A DNA stretch of 10,208 bases from Spirochaetales bacterium (GCA_012519125.1 JAAYQY010000293.1:1-10208), one strand, 5' to 3'. Shown: positions 1 to 7,471, numbered from the stretch's first letter. Notes: a model not told the origin generated them from the sequence alone. Made by a program: numbers and translations.

Positions 1-195
1 AATGATGACAGTGAACTGATGGAGCGTGCCCTGGCCATCGTGGTGGAGCGTAAGTGTGCTTCAGCTTCCTACTTGCAGCGAAGGCTGAAGATAGGGTACA
101 ACCGAGCTGCCCGTCTGGTTGAACAGATGGAGGAGCTTGGGTATGTGGGGCCTCCGAATGGGAGCAAACCCCGTGAGTTGATCAAGTACCCCTAA
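1..195 (+). CDS. ftsK: DNA translocase FtsK, C-terminal end (gamma domain), partial
   Basis: The frame is open from the first base and ends with TAA at 193-195, showing the last 64 residues of a longer protein whose start lies before the window. The visible part is the FtsK/SpoIIIE gamma domain, a winged helix that reads polar chromosome motifs (KOPS-type sites) and directs the hexameric motor toward the terminus at division. The diagnostic stretch is SASYLQRRLKIGYNRAARLV, which is the family's S-x-x-LQRR-x-x-IGYNRAAR recognition helix, followed by EQMEELGYVGPP and a GSKPREL tail that matches the usual GSK-x-R end. The ATPase and membrane domains are not visible. The downstream aminotransferase begins 11 bases after the stop, so the two are probably co-transcribed. 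Confidence in the domain is high. Confidence 0.93.
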   Translation, partial: NDDSELMERALAIVVERKCASASYLQRRLKIGYNRAARLVEQMEELGYVGPPNGSKPRELIKYP

Positions 196-200
196 GGAGA
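194..200 (+). promoter_or_regulatory. Ribosome binding site of the aminotransferase gene
   Basis: AAGGAGA lies six bases before the ATG at 207 and overlaps the TAA stop of ftsK. It supports the start at 207 over the in-frame ATG at 234, which has no purine-rich motif in front of it. The overlap with the stop suggests that translation of the two genes is coupled. Confidence 0.75.
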
Positions 201-206
201 GAGCAG

Positions 207-1019
207 ATGGTCGGAGAGCATGCAATACATAACATGAAGGTCATCCTTCTCAAGGATGCCGTGGTTCCCATAACATTGCGAGCCGTCCAATTCGGCTTCT
301 CCACCTACGAGGCGCTGAGAATCATTGAGGGCAAGGTGGTGCATCTTGACGACCATCTCAACCGTTTGGAGCACTCCTGCAAGGGGATCGGTCTGGTTCA
401 TCCTTTCAGCCAAGAAGAGATAGAGCGTGCCGTGTACCAGCTCATCGAGGTTGATGAGATAGAGAGGGCGAGCCTTCGCATTCAGATTTACGGGGGAGAT
501 GAGCCTCAGCTCTTTGTTACGGCAACTACCATCCTGAGCTATCCTGAGAGTTATTACACCAAGGGCGTAGGTGCCATCAGCTACCATGGCGAGCGGCTTT
601 TTCCCTCCTGCAAGACAGGAAATCTCTTGCTCAACTATCTGGCGGTGGAAGAGGCGAAACGGCAAACGTGTTTTGAGGCTCTGTTGGTGGACCGCACCGG
701 CAGGGTTCTTGAGGGTACCCGAAGCAATTTCTTTGCTCTGAAAGAGAACAGTCTCTACACTGCTGCCGATGATGAGGTGCTCTTGGGCATCACTCGCGAT
801 AGGGTGCTCAAGGCAGCCAGCCTTCTTGGGCTCTCCATCGTCTATGAGGCTCCAACCCTGTCTGATCTTGCAAGTGGGGTCTACGAGCAGGCCTTCATCA
901 GTGCAACCAGCATGGCAGCCATGCCGCTTGCTTCACTGGATGGCAGGCCTTTCAATGATCCGTTCCCGAAAATCCTGGCTATCAGAGATCTGGTACGTGG
1001 GTGGGAACTTCAGGACTGA
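207..1019 (+). CDS. Aminotransferase class IV (D-amino-acid or branched-chain aminotransferase-like), PLP-dependent
   Basis: This 270-residue protein is a complete fold-type IV PLP enzyme, a family that includes branched-chain aminotransferase, D-amino-acid aminotransferase and 4-amino-4-deoxychorismate lyase. Visible features are the N-terminal block QFGFSTYEALRIIEGK followed by HLNRLEHS (residues 28-57), the probable Schiff-base lysine K136 in CKTGNLLLNYLAVEEA, the phosphate-side block VLEGTRSNFF (167-176) and LLGITRDRV (192-200). The spacing around the lysine (K-x-x-N-x-L-x-N-x-L-A-x-x-EA) aligns without gaps to the D-amino-acid aminotransferase pattern as I recall it, while the LLGITRD block is shared with IlvE. 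Substrate specificity therefore cannot be settled from sequence. The length is slightly below that of IlvE-type enzymes and close to D-amino-acid aminotransferase. The gene follows ftsK by 11 bases and is probably translationally coupled. An overlapping minus-strand open frame is a shadow. Confidence 0.88.
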   Translation: MVGEHAIHNMKVILLKDAVVPITLRAVQFGFSTYEALRIIEGKVVHLDDHLNRLEHSCKGIGLVHPFSQEEIERAVYQLIEVDEIERASLRIQIYGGDEPQLFVTATTILSYPESYYTKGVGAISYHGERLFPSCKTGNLLLNYLAVEEAKRQTCFEALLVDRTGRVLEGTRSNFFALKENSLYTAADDEVLLGITRDRVLKAASLLGLSIVYEAPTLSDLASGVYEQAFISATSMAAMPLASLDGRPFNDPFPKILAIRDLVRGWELQD

Positions 1020-1076
1020 GAAACCTTTGCTCCTACGGTGGACAAGGCCAGCATTTTCCTCTATCTTATTTGGGTA

Positions 1077-1102
1077 GGGCTCTTTCATGCAGCCCCCTTT
1101 TT
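1077..1102 (+). terminator. Weak candidate intrinsic terminator after the aminotransferase gene
   Basis: GGGCT at 1077-1081 can pair with AGCCC at 1091-1095 across a nine-base loop, and a run of five T (1098-1102) follows after two further C. The stem is only five base pairs, so it is a marginal terminator. It lies in the 127-base gap between the aminotransferase stop and the helicase start, which is where the ftsK transcript would be expected to end. The rest of this gap shows no other gene or repeat. Confidence 0.3.
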
Positions 1103-1146
1103 CCCATGGAAACAGCTATTTCTTGTAAAGGCGATATATAGTACCA

Positions 1147-2793
1147 ATGAAATTTACTGAACTACCCTTAAGTGAGCAAGTGCTCAAAGGCATCGTAGCC
1201 GCGGGTTTTACCGACTGTACCGAGGTGCAGGAGAAAGTCCTCCCCGTCAGTCTTACCCGCAAAGATGTCATGGCCCAGTCAAAGACGGGCAGCGGCAAGA
1301 CCGCAGTGTATGTGTTGACCATCCTGGAATCATTTGTAGCAGCCCAAAAAGCAGGCAAAGGCAAACCCAAGGCCCTCATCGTAGCCCCTACCCGTGAACT
1401 CGCCGTTCAGATTGAAGCGGATACCCTTCAGCTGGCACAGTCGGTGGAGAACATAACGGTAGGGTGTTTTTTTGGTGGCGTCGGGTATGGAAAACAGGAT
1501 GAGCTTATCGAAAAAGGGTGTGACATCTTCGTGTGCACCCCCGGACGCATCCTGGACTACCAGAAGATGCACAAGATTGACTTCCGGGAGTTTGACATCT
1601 TTGTAGTCGATGAGGCTGACCGTCTCTTCGACATGGGTTTCTACCCGGACATCCAGAAGATGTTCAGTCTGCTCCGTCCCTGTACTGAGCGGCAGACCAT
1701 GCTCTTCTCGGCAACGCTTGGGACCAAGGTCCGCAACCTTGCCTGGTCGTTCATGAACGAACCGGTCGAGCTTGAGGTCCAGCCTGAGGAGATTACCGTC
1801 AAGGCTATCACCCAAGAGCTCTACCACATCAGCAAGGCTGAGAAGTTTCATCTCTTTTTGCAGCTTATGAAGCGGGAAGATCCGACCAACTGCCTGATTT
1901 TCACCAACACCAAGGCACGGTGCATCGAAGTTTCCAAGCGCCTATCGCTCAACGGTTATCCCACCAAGTATCTGATGGGGGACCTTCCTCAGTCAAAGCG
2001 ACTGCAGACGATCGAGCGGATGAAGGATGGCAAGATCAAATTCCTCGTTGCCACCGATGTAGCCGCCCGTGGCCTGCAGATCGATGACCTTGAGCTGGTC
2101 GTCAACTACGATATCCCGGATGATTTTGAAAGCTATGTGCACCGTATCGGGCGCACTGCTCGTGCCGGCAAGAGCGGCAAGTCCATCACCTTCGCAGACG
2201 AAGAGTACGTATTCAACCTCGAGGCCATCGAGAACTACATCCAGATGAAGATTCCCGTAATCTGGCCGGCTGAGGGTGATTTGCCGGTCGTTGAGGACAA
2301 GAGTGCCTCGTATTCGTTCCGGGATCTGGTGAGCAACGATGAGTATGCTCCTTCCACGATGCGTTCCAAGAGCGGTCCGAGAGATCGCAAGCGGCCCGGT
2401 GGAAGGCCAGAGCCCGCTCGCAGAAGAAGCGAGCAGGGAGACAGGCCTCGTGGTCCTCGCAGACCTATGGCAGCAGCCGAAGGTCAGCAGAGAAGACCTC
2501 GCAGGGAGGAGCCGGTACAGCGCGACCGACGCAGAAGAAGCGGCTCCAAAAGCTATGCTGAAATCCAGAACCTCTCACTCGAGGAACGGCTCGCCTACTA
2601 TAAGCAGCAGTACCAGAGCGAGGGTGGCGAAGTTGCCCCCAAGAGTTCTGCTCCCAAGGTTCAAGCAACAGCTGCCAATACGACTGTACGCAAACCGACT
2701 GCTGCCCCAGCCCGGGCAAAGGAGTCGAATGAGGTGAAGCAACCCGAACAGAAAAAGGGATTCTTTGCCCGTTTGTTCGGGAGAAAGAAGTAG
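1147..2793 (+). CDS. DEAD-box ATP-dependent RNA helicase with basic C-terminal tail (RhlB/RhlE-like)
   Basis: This 548-residue superfamily 2 helicase carries all the core motifs: Q-motif region GFTDCTEVQ (20-28), motif I SKTGSGKT (45-52), Ia PTRELA (81-86), the GG pair at 110-111, Ib TPGR (131-134), motif II DEAD (155-158), motif III SAT (188-190), motif IV LIFTNTK (250-256), motif V ATDVAARGLQ (302-311) and motif VI HRIGRTARAG (332-341). It would unwind short RNA duplexes using ATP in the cytoplasm, in RNA decay or ribosome assembly. From about residue 405 to 465 the chain is rich in Arg, Gly and Pro, probably disordered and RNA-binding. A less basic block SLEERLAYYKQQY (477-489), an Ala/Pro/Lys linker and a short end KKGFFARLFGRKK follow. 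The start at 1147 is fixed by the Q-motif, though the only ribosome-site-like bases, AAAGG at 1127-1131, sit 15 bases away. The stop is one base before the next gene. Assignment to a named helicase is not certain. Confidence 0.93.
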   Translation: MKFTELPLSEQVLKGIVAAGFTDCTEVQEKVLPVSLTRKDVMAQSKTGSGKTAVYVLTILESFVAAQKAGKGKPKALIVAPTRELAVQIEADTLQLAQSVENITVGCFFGGVGYGKQDELIEKGCDIFVCTPGRILDYQKMHKIDFREFDIFVVDEADRLFDMGFYPDIQKMFSLLRPCTERQTMLFSATLGTKVRNLAWSFMNEPVELEVQPEEITVKAITQELYHISKAEKFHLFLQLMKREDPTNCLIFTNTKARCIEVSKRLSLNGYPTKYLMGDLPQSKRLQTIERMKDGKIKFLVATDVAARGLQIDDLELVVNYDIPDDFESYVHRIGRTARAGKSGKSITFADEEYVFNLEAIENYIQMKIPVIWPAEGDLPVVEDKSASYSFRDLVSNDEYAPSTMRSKSGPRDRKRPGGRPEPARRRSEQGDRPRGPRRPMAAAEGQQRRPRREEPVQRDRRRRSGSKSYAEIQNLSLEERLAYYKQQYQSEGGEVAPKSSAPKVQATAANTTVRKPTAAPARAKESNEVKQPEQKKGFFARLFGRKK

Positions 2794-2794
2794 C

Positions 2795-4513
2795 ATGCTC
2801 AAACGATTTCTTTCCTATTATCGTCCGTACAAAGGACTGTTCTTTCTTGACATGGGTGTTGCGGTTTTCGCCAGCGCCCTTGCCATTCTCTTTCCCACCT
2901 TGACCAGACAGCTGCTCAGGGTGGAGATACCCTCCCAAAATCTGCGCAACATGATCATCATCTTTGCCCTGATGCTCCTTATCTACATCCTGCAGGCTGT
3001 CTGCCAGTACATCAGGGTGACGTGGGGTCATATCCTGGGAGTGAAGATGGAGACCGATATGCGCAGCGAGCTCTTTGCCCATCTGCAAAAGCTCTCCTTC
3101 GGATACTTCGACAAGACGAAGACCGGCCACATGATGAGCCGCATCACCAATGACCTTTTCCAGATTACCGAGATGGCCCACCACGCACCTGAGGATTTGC
3201 TCATCAGTGTGGCAACCATTCTTGGTTCCTACATTGTCATGTTCTCTTACAGTGTACCTCTTGCATTGGTCTCCATGATTCCGCTTCCCATCATGGTCTT
3301 CTACGGCATTCACTACGGGATGCGGATGAAAGCCTCATTTCGCAAGGTGCGCACCACGGTTGCCGATGTGAACAGCAACGTGGAGAACTCCCTGATGGGC
3401 ATCCGTGAGGTGAAATCCTTCGGAAGGGAGTCCTATCAGGAGGCGAAGTTCAATCAGGTCAACGACGTGCTGCGAGACAGCAAGATGGGCCAGTATCGGG
3501 TGATGGGTCGTTATCACTCAATACTCGGATTTTTCCGTGAGCTCTACTACTTCTGCACCATCGCAGGCGGAACCATCCTCATTTTCATGGGGAAGGTGCA
3601 AAGCTACGATCTGGTGACCTTCATCCTGTATGTCGGGGTGGTGCTTCCTCCCATCGACCGGCTGATCAACTTCACCGAACAGCTGCAACAGGGCATGGCC
3701 AGTTTTGAGCGCTTCACCCAGGTTATGGATGAGGATCCCTCCATCCAGGACCAGAAGGATGCAAAAAGCCTCAAGGTCAAGGAAGGAACCGTGGACTTCG
3801 ACCACGTCACCTTCTCCTACGACAATGCATCAACTGAGGTGCTCAAAGAGTTGAGCGTAACCCTGAAAGGTGGCTCTACGGTCGCCTTGGTCGGTGAGTC
3901 GGGGGCGGGAAAGAGTACCTTTGCTTCTCTCATCCCGCGTTTCTACGAGCCTACAGCTGGTCGTATTCTCATTGATGGGCAGGATATCAATACCCTCAAG
4001 CAGAGTTCCCTCCGCCAGAACATAGGCTTTGTCCAGCAGAATGTCTTTCTGTTTGACGACACCATCCGTGAGAACCTGAAATACGGCAAGGTCGATGCAA
4101 CCGATGAGCAGCTCTGGGCTGCGCTGGATGCGGCAAACCTGGGTACGTTCGTACGCAGCCTCCCCCTTGGGCTTGATACCCCGGTCGGTGAGCGCGGGAC
4201 GTTGCTCAGTGGGGGGCAAAAACAGCGCATCTCCATCGCCCGTGTCTTCTTGAAGAACCCACCGATTCTGATCTTCGATGAGGCCACCAGCAGCTTGGAT
4301 ACCGAGAGTGAGGAGCTCATCAGCGAAGCTTTTGCCAGGCTATCGATGGGTCGTACCGCGCTTGTTATTGCCCATCGGCTCACAACAGTGAAGAATGCCG
4401 ATTGCATCTTGGTCCTTGATGAGGGTAAACTGGTCGAGTCGGGCACCCACAGTGAGTTGCTCCAGAAGAATGGCTCCTATGCCAAACTCTACAAGACGCA
4501 GGACTTTTCCTAG
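2795..4513 (+). CDS. ABC exporter half-transporter (fused transmembrane and ATPase domains)
   Basis: This 572-residue protein has an N-terminal six-helix ABC exporter membrane domain (hydrophobic stretches near residues 16-36, 52-72, 135-155, 157-175, 245-265 and 273-290) followed by a nucleotide-binding domain. ATPase motifs are all intact: A-loop Y342, Walker A GESGAGKST (367-375), Q-loop near Q414, signature LLSGGQKQR (470-478), Walker B ILIFDE (491-496), D-loop SSLD (499-502) and H-loop H527. It should act as a dimer in the inner membrane; with no partner half-transporter adjacent, a homodimer is most likely. Start 2795 was chosen because the membrane domain begins at MLKRFLSYYRPYKG, GGGAG lies at 2779-2783, and it starts one base after the helicase stop. 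An in-frame ATG at 2765 lies inside the helicase gene and adds ten residues that look unrelated. The substrate is unknown: lipid, peptide and drug exporters share this architecture. The acyltransferase gene next door weakly hints at a lipid. Confidence 0.92.
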   Translation: MLKRFLSYYRPYKGLFFLDMGVAVFASALAILFPTLTRQLLRVEIPSQNLRNMIIIFALMLLIYILQAVCQYIRVTWGHILGVKMETDMRSELFAHLQKLSFGYFDKTKTGHMMSRITNDLFQITEMAHHAPEDLLISVATILGSYIVMFSYSVPLALVSMIPLPIMVFYGIHYGMRMKASFRKVRTTVADVNSNVENSLMGIREVKSFGRESYQEAKFNQVNDVLRDSKMGQYRVMGRYHSILGFFRELYYFCTIAGGTILIFMGKVQSYDLVTFILYVGVVLPPIDRLINFTEQLQQGMASFERFTQVMDEDPSIQDQKDAKSLKVKEGTVDFDHVTFSYDNASTEVLKELSVTLKGGSTVALVGESGAGKSTFASLIPRFYEPTAGRILIDGQDINTLKQSSLRQNIGFVQQNVFLFDDTIRENLKYGKVDATDEQLWAALDAANLGTFVRSLPLGLDTPVGERGTLLSGGQKQRISIARVFLKNPPILIFDEATSSLDTESEELISEAFARLSMGRTALVIAHRLTTVKNADCILVLDEGKLVESGTHSELLQKNGSYAKLYKTQDFS

Positions 4514-4520
4514 CACGTTT

Positions 4521-4526
4521 GAGGAG
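4521..4526 (+). promoter_or_regulatory. Ribosome binding site of the acyltransferase gene
   Basis: GAGGAG lies five bases before the ATG at 4532, in the 18-base gap after the ABC exporter stop. No promoter-like sequence fits in the gap, which supports read-through from the upstream genes. Confidence 0.65.
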
Positions 4527-4531
4527 ATTGC

Positions 4532-5272
4532 ATGAAAAAGATTCGCATTGCGTTTGCAGCCCTGTTTGTTCTCCCCATCCTGATTCTCTCTCCCCTCTAC
4601 GGCTTTCTTCCTGCGTATCTACTCAGACTCTTCGGCCTCAAGAAGCAAGCAGATCGGCATCTTGAGCGCAGCGGGCACTTCATCGGTAGTTCCATCCTCT
4701 TCTTTCTCGGCATCACGGTGCACGTCGATGGGCGGGAGAACCTGCCTGAGGTCTCGAACATCTGCTACATGGCCAATCACCAGAGCATGCTCGATATCGT
4801 TGCTTTCGTAGGGCCTGCCCGGCTTTGGGCAAGCATTCTTGCGAAGGCTGAAGTGAGAAGGATTCCCATCATCAATCTCTGGTGCTATGCACTGGGGTGC
4901 ATCTTCATCGAGCGCACCAGTCCCCATGATGCAGTGAAGGCCATTCTCAAGGGTGTCCAGTACTTGAAAGATGGAAGGAGCATGCTCATCTTCCCTGAAG
5001 GAACCAGAAGCAAAAGCGGAAAAATCGGGGAGTTGAAGAACGGAAGTCTCAAGCTGGCAACCCGGTCAAAAGCAGTCATTGTCCCCATAACCATCAAGGG
5101 CCTTCGTGCAGGATTTGAGCATCTGCATGGGTTTAAGCGGGTTCATGCCTACTTCTCCATCTCTGCGCCCATCGATACGGCAACGCTGCATGAGGATCAG
5201 ATTGCCAACCTCCACGAGGTGGTCTATGGGACCATCGCAAAGCGATTCGACGAGCTCCCTGGCGAAGTCTAG
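4532..5272 (+). CDS. plsC: 1-acyl-sn-glycerol-3-phosphate acyltransferase (PlsC family)
   Basis: This 246-residue membrane-associated acyltransferase would add the second acyl chain to lysophosphatidic acid to make phosphatidic acid, the precursor of membrane phospholipids. The four family blocks are present in order: NHQSMLD (82-88), the catalytic H-x4-D with H83 and D88; CIFIER (123-128), the F-x-x-R block; FPEGTRS (154-160), the glycerophosphate-binding EGTR; and VPITIKG (184-190). Residues 6-32 are strongly hydrophobic and a second hydrophobic stretch lies near 50-63, consistent with N-terminal membrane anchoring. Length is normal for the family. It follows the ABC exporter by 18 bases and ends seven bases before the ECF ATPase start. 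The family also includes acyltransferases with other acceptors (for example lyso-ornithine lipid), so the acceptor is inferred from the family norm. Confidence 0.9.
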   Translation: MKKIRIAFAALFVLPILILSPLYGFLPAYLLRLFGLKKQADRHLERSGHFIGSSILFFLGITVHVDGRENLPEVSNICYMANHQSMLDIVAFVGPARLWASILAKAEVRRIPIINLWCYALGCIFIERTSPHDAVKAILKGVQYLKDGRSMLIFPEGTRSKSGKIGELKNGSLKLATRSKAVIVPITIKGLRAGFEHLHGFKRVHAYFSISAPIDTATLHEDQIANLHEVVYGTIAKRFDELPGEV

Positions 5273-5279
5273 GGTGCCT

Positions 5280-6704
5280 ATGCCAAACGCATTCTGCATC
5301 GAACACCTCAGCTTTACGTATCATTCCTATGTCCAGAAACAGTGTGAGAGTCTCTTCGAGAACCTGAGTTTGCAGATTGAGGAGGGGAGCAAGACGCTCT
5401 TGCTCGCTCCTTTCGACAAGGGAAAGACCACCATGGCCAAGATCATGTGTGGGGTTTGTCCCAAGTACTTTCCCGGTACGTTGGAGGGGACTATCCGTGT
5501 ATTCGGCACCGATCTGGCCACCCTGGAGCCTTGGCAACTGCTCTCCATCTGCTCGTATGTCTCCCAAAATCCCCAGGAACAATTCATTGCCAATTCGGTT
5601 GAGGAGGAGCTCGCCTTCCCCCTTGAGTCCCTTGGACTCGGTCGGGAAGAGATGCGAAGTCGCATCGATAGAGCTCTCCAGCATTGGGGCCTCGATCGGC
5701 TGAGGACTTCAAGCGAACAAGAGTTGAGCGGGGGAGAGCGCAAGCGTGTCCTGCTTGCAGTCACCGAGGCGATAGATGCCCGGTTCTGGATCCTCGACGA
5801 AGCCTTCGATGATTTGGACCAAAGGTGGCGCGACCAACTCAAGGAGATGATAGACAAGGGTAACAAGACCGTTTTGGTGCTTGCAAGCCGCTATCTGGCT
5901 GAGTTTGATGGTCTCTTTGACCAAGTGCTTCTGTTGGACGACAAGAAAGTTGTCTCCCTTCCCCAGCAGCAGCTGCTGTCTCGTTTTTCCCAGCTTTGCC
6001 AGGATGATCTGGCCAATCCCCTAGCTTCCCAAGTGTGTACTCCCCCTGAAGTACGGCAGTTGGTCTGCACCGATTTGGTTGCCGAACGCAGAAGGATGAG
6101 CACGTTGGAAGAGGCTTCCTTCAAAGTTCAGGTTCCGCATTTCACACTCCAGAGCGGGGAACTGGTTACCTTGGTCGGTCCGAACGGAAGCGGGAAAAGT
6201 TCCTTCTCCCGTATACTCTGCGGCCTGGATGGGTATCTGAGCGGTTCCATCAAGTTCGACGGCACCTCCCTGTCAGGCAAAGAGCTCTCCAAGAAGGTTG
6301 GCTATCTTTTTCAGAACCCTGATCTGCAGATTTTTCTTCCCACCGTCAATGATGAGCTCTCTTGGTCGCTCAGAAGAAGACGTGACTTGAAACAGGAGGA
6401 GATTCGTCGGAGGGTTGCTGCTTGTGCCGACCTTTTTGGACTCTCCCTCTCCGATACTCCGGCTACCATGAGTTATCCGCTGCGCAAGGCTCTTCAGGCT
6501 GCTGTCTACTATCTCTTGGACAGGCCCTTCTATATTCTGGACGAGCTTGACAGTGCCCTGACCTACCATACAGCGCTCTCCATCATCAGGGACCTCAGGC
6601 AAAATGGGGCCGGCATCCTTCTGATCACCCACGACAGGCAGTTTGCCAAGCGAGTGCAGCAGAGAACCTACTCAATAGAGAAGGGGAGGCTCTGCGAGCT
6701 ATGA
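5280..6704 (+). CDS. ECF transporter ATPase, two fused nucleotide-binding domains with complementary degeneration
   Basis: This 474-residue protein is two ECF-type ABC ATPases in one chain (about residues 1-235 and 275-474), the arrangement known from YkoD-like fused EcfA proteins. It would power an energy-coupling-factor importer on the cytoplasmic face, binding EcfT. Domain 1: Walker A reads APFDKGKTT (43-51), lacking the first two glycines; Q-loop QNPQEQ (96-101); intact signature LSGGE (149-153); Walker B ILDE (171-174); D-loop Asp D180; and the H-loop His is Ser (S203). Domain 2: Walker A GPNGSGKSS (300-308), Q-loop FQNPDLQ (344-350), Walker B ILDE (419-422) and H-loop H451 are intact, but the signature reads MSYPL (397-401) and the D-loop Asp is Thr (T428). 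The start at 5280 sits at the first domain strand (CIEHLSFTY), with AGGG at 5271-5274. A GTG at 5274 is a possible alternative, and longer in-frame starts lie inside plsC. It overlaps ecfT by four bases. Confidence 0.92.
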   Translation: MPNAFCIEHLSFTYHSYVQKQCESLFENLSLQIEEGSKTLLLAPFDKGKTTMAKIMCGVCPKYFPGTLEGTIRVFGTDLATLEPWQLLSICSYVSQNPQEQFIANSVEEELAFPLESLGLGREEMRSRIDRALQHWGLDRLRTSSEQELSGGERKRVLLAVTEAIDARFWILDEAFDDLDQRWRDQLKEMIDKGNKTVLVLASRYLAEFDGLFDQVLLLDDKKVVSLPQQQLLSRFSQLCQDDLANPLASQVCTPPEVRQLVCTDLVAERRRMSTLEEASFKVQVPHFTLQSGELVTLVGPNGSGKSSFSRILCGLDGYLSGSIKFDGTSLSGKELSKKVGYLFQNPDLQIFLPTVNDELSWSLRRRRDLKQEEIRRRVAACADLFGLSLSDTPATMSYPLRKALQAAVYYLLDRPFYILDELDSALTYHTALSIIRDLRQNGAGILLITHDRQFAKRVQQRTYSIEKGRLCEL

Positions 6705-7471
6705 CGATCAACACCTTCGTAGCGGGAAAAGGCCTCCTCTACCGTTTCGATCCCCGAGCGAAACTCCTTACGGTGATGCTCCTCTGCATCTGGTTCTTCT
6801 TGCCGGTGAGTCTGGTTGGGCTGTACACCGTGGTAGGCCTGTTGGTGCTGGTGGGGGCAATCAACACCGGTTTTTCCCACATTGCCAAGACCTTCCTTTC
6901 CATTCTGCCAATGCTGCTGTTCATGGTTCTCTTCATGCCCTTCAATGTGCGTGATGGGGAGAGCCTCATTACCATCGGCTCTTTCACGCTTATCACCGCA
7001 GAGGGACTGGAGCAGGCTGTACGGCTGGCAGGGCGCTTCATTGGCATCACCTATGCCTGTACTTTGCTGTTTGCCACCACCGTCATGCAGGAAGTGATGC
7101 TTGCCCTTCGTGCCTTCCACCTTCCCTACAAGGCTGGATTGGTGGTAACGCTTGCGTTCACCTACATTCCCTTCATCGCAGAGAGTTTCTCCCAGATAGC
7201 TGAGTCCCACAGCCTCAGGGAGGCAGAGAGTGATCAGGGAAAGCGCATAATTCAGCGGCTGAAAGATTTGGTGCCCACGCTCACCAGCGCCTTGGTTTTT
7301 GCCCTTCGTTCCATTCCCAATCTTGCCATGAGCTTGGAGCTACGCGGGTTTGGAAGCGAGCAGAAACGAAGCAGTTTTAAGGACCTCTCCTCCTATCGAC
7401 ATCCCTATACCCATACTTTGCTTTCTTGTATCATGCTTGTAGTGTTTTGGGTTCTTTTCCGGGTTCAATAG
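6701..7471 (+). CDS. ecfT: ECF transporter transmembrane component EcfT
   Basis: This 256-residue membrane protein is the T component that joins the ATPases to the substrate-binding S protein in an energy-coupling-factor importer. It opens with the family's N-terminal block YRFDPRAKLL (14-23), followed by hydrophobic segments near 22-55, 63-82, 108-128, 145-162 and 237-254. The long cytoplasmic coupling region (about 162-225) contains PTLTSALVFALRSIPNLAMSL-type sequence followed by RGF (215-217). The two coupling motifs, normally Ala-Arg-Gly, read Leu-Arg-Glu (172-174) and Leu-Arg-Gly (214-216): both arginines are kept, both alanines are leucine and the first glycine is lost. The start ATG overlaps the ATPase stop as ATGA, and GGGGAGG at 6683-6689 can serve as ribosome site, so the two are translationally coupled. 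Family assignment is secure. Confidence 0.91.
   Translation: MTINTFVAGKGLLYRFDPRAKLLTVMLLCIWFFLPVSLVGLYTVVGLLVLVGAINTGFSHIAKTFLSILPMLLFMVLFMPFNVRDGESLITIGSFTLITAEGLEQAVRLAGRFIGITYACTLLFATTVMQEVMLALRAFHLPYKAGLVVTLAFTYIPFIAESFSQIAESHSLREAESDQGKRIIQRLKDLVPTLTSALVFALRSIPNLAMSLELRGFGSEQKRSSFKDLSSYRHPYTHTLLSCIMLVVFWVLFRVQ

Noticed and set aside
2465..3313. Long minus-strand open frame (282 codons) across the helicase end and the exporter start
   Set aside because: It lies opposite two strongly supported genes, spans their junction, and its translation is rich in His and charged residues with no recognisable domain. It is a by-product of codon use on the other strand.
5274..5276. GTG as start of the ECF ATPase
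   Set aside because: It is in frame two codons before ATG 5280 but lies inside the purine-rich bases that best serve as the ribosome site for the ATG. It remains possible but less likely.
5106..5279. N-terminal extension of the fused ECF ATPase into plsC
   Set aside because: The extra 58 residues lie within the plsC coding region and precede the first ATPase strand; no ribosome site supports the earlier start.
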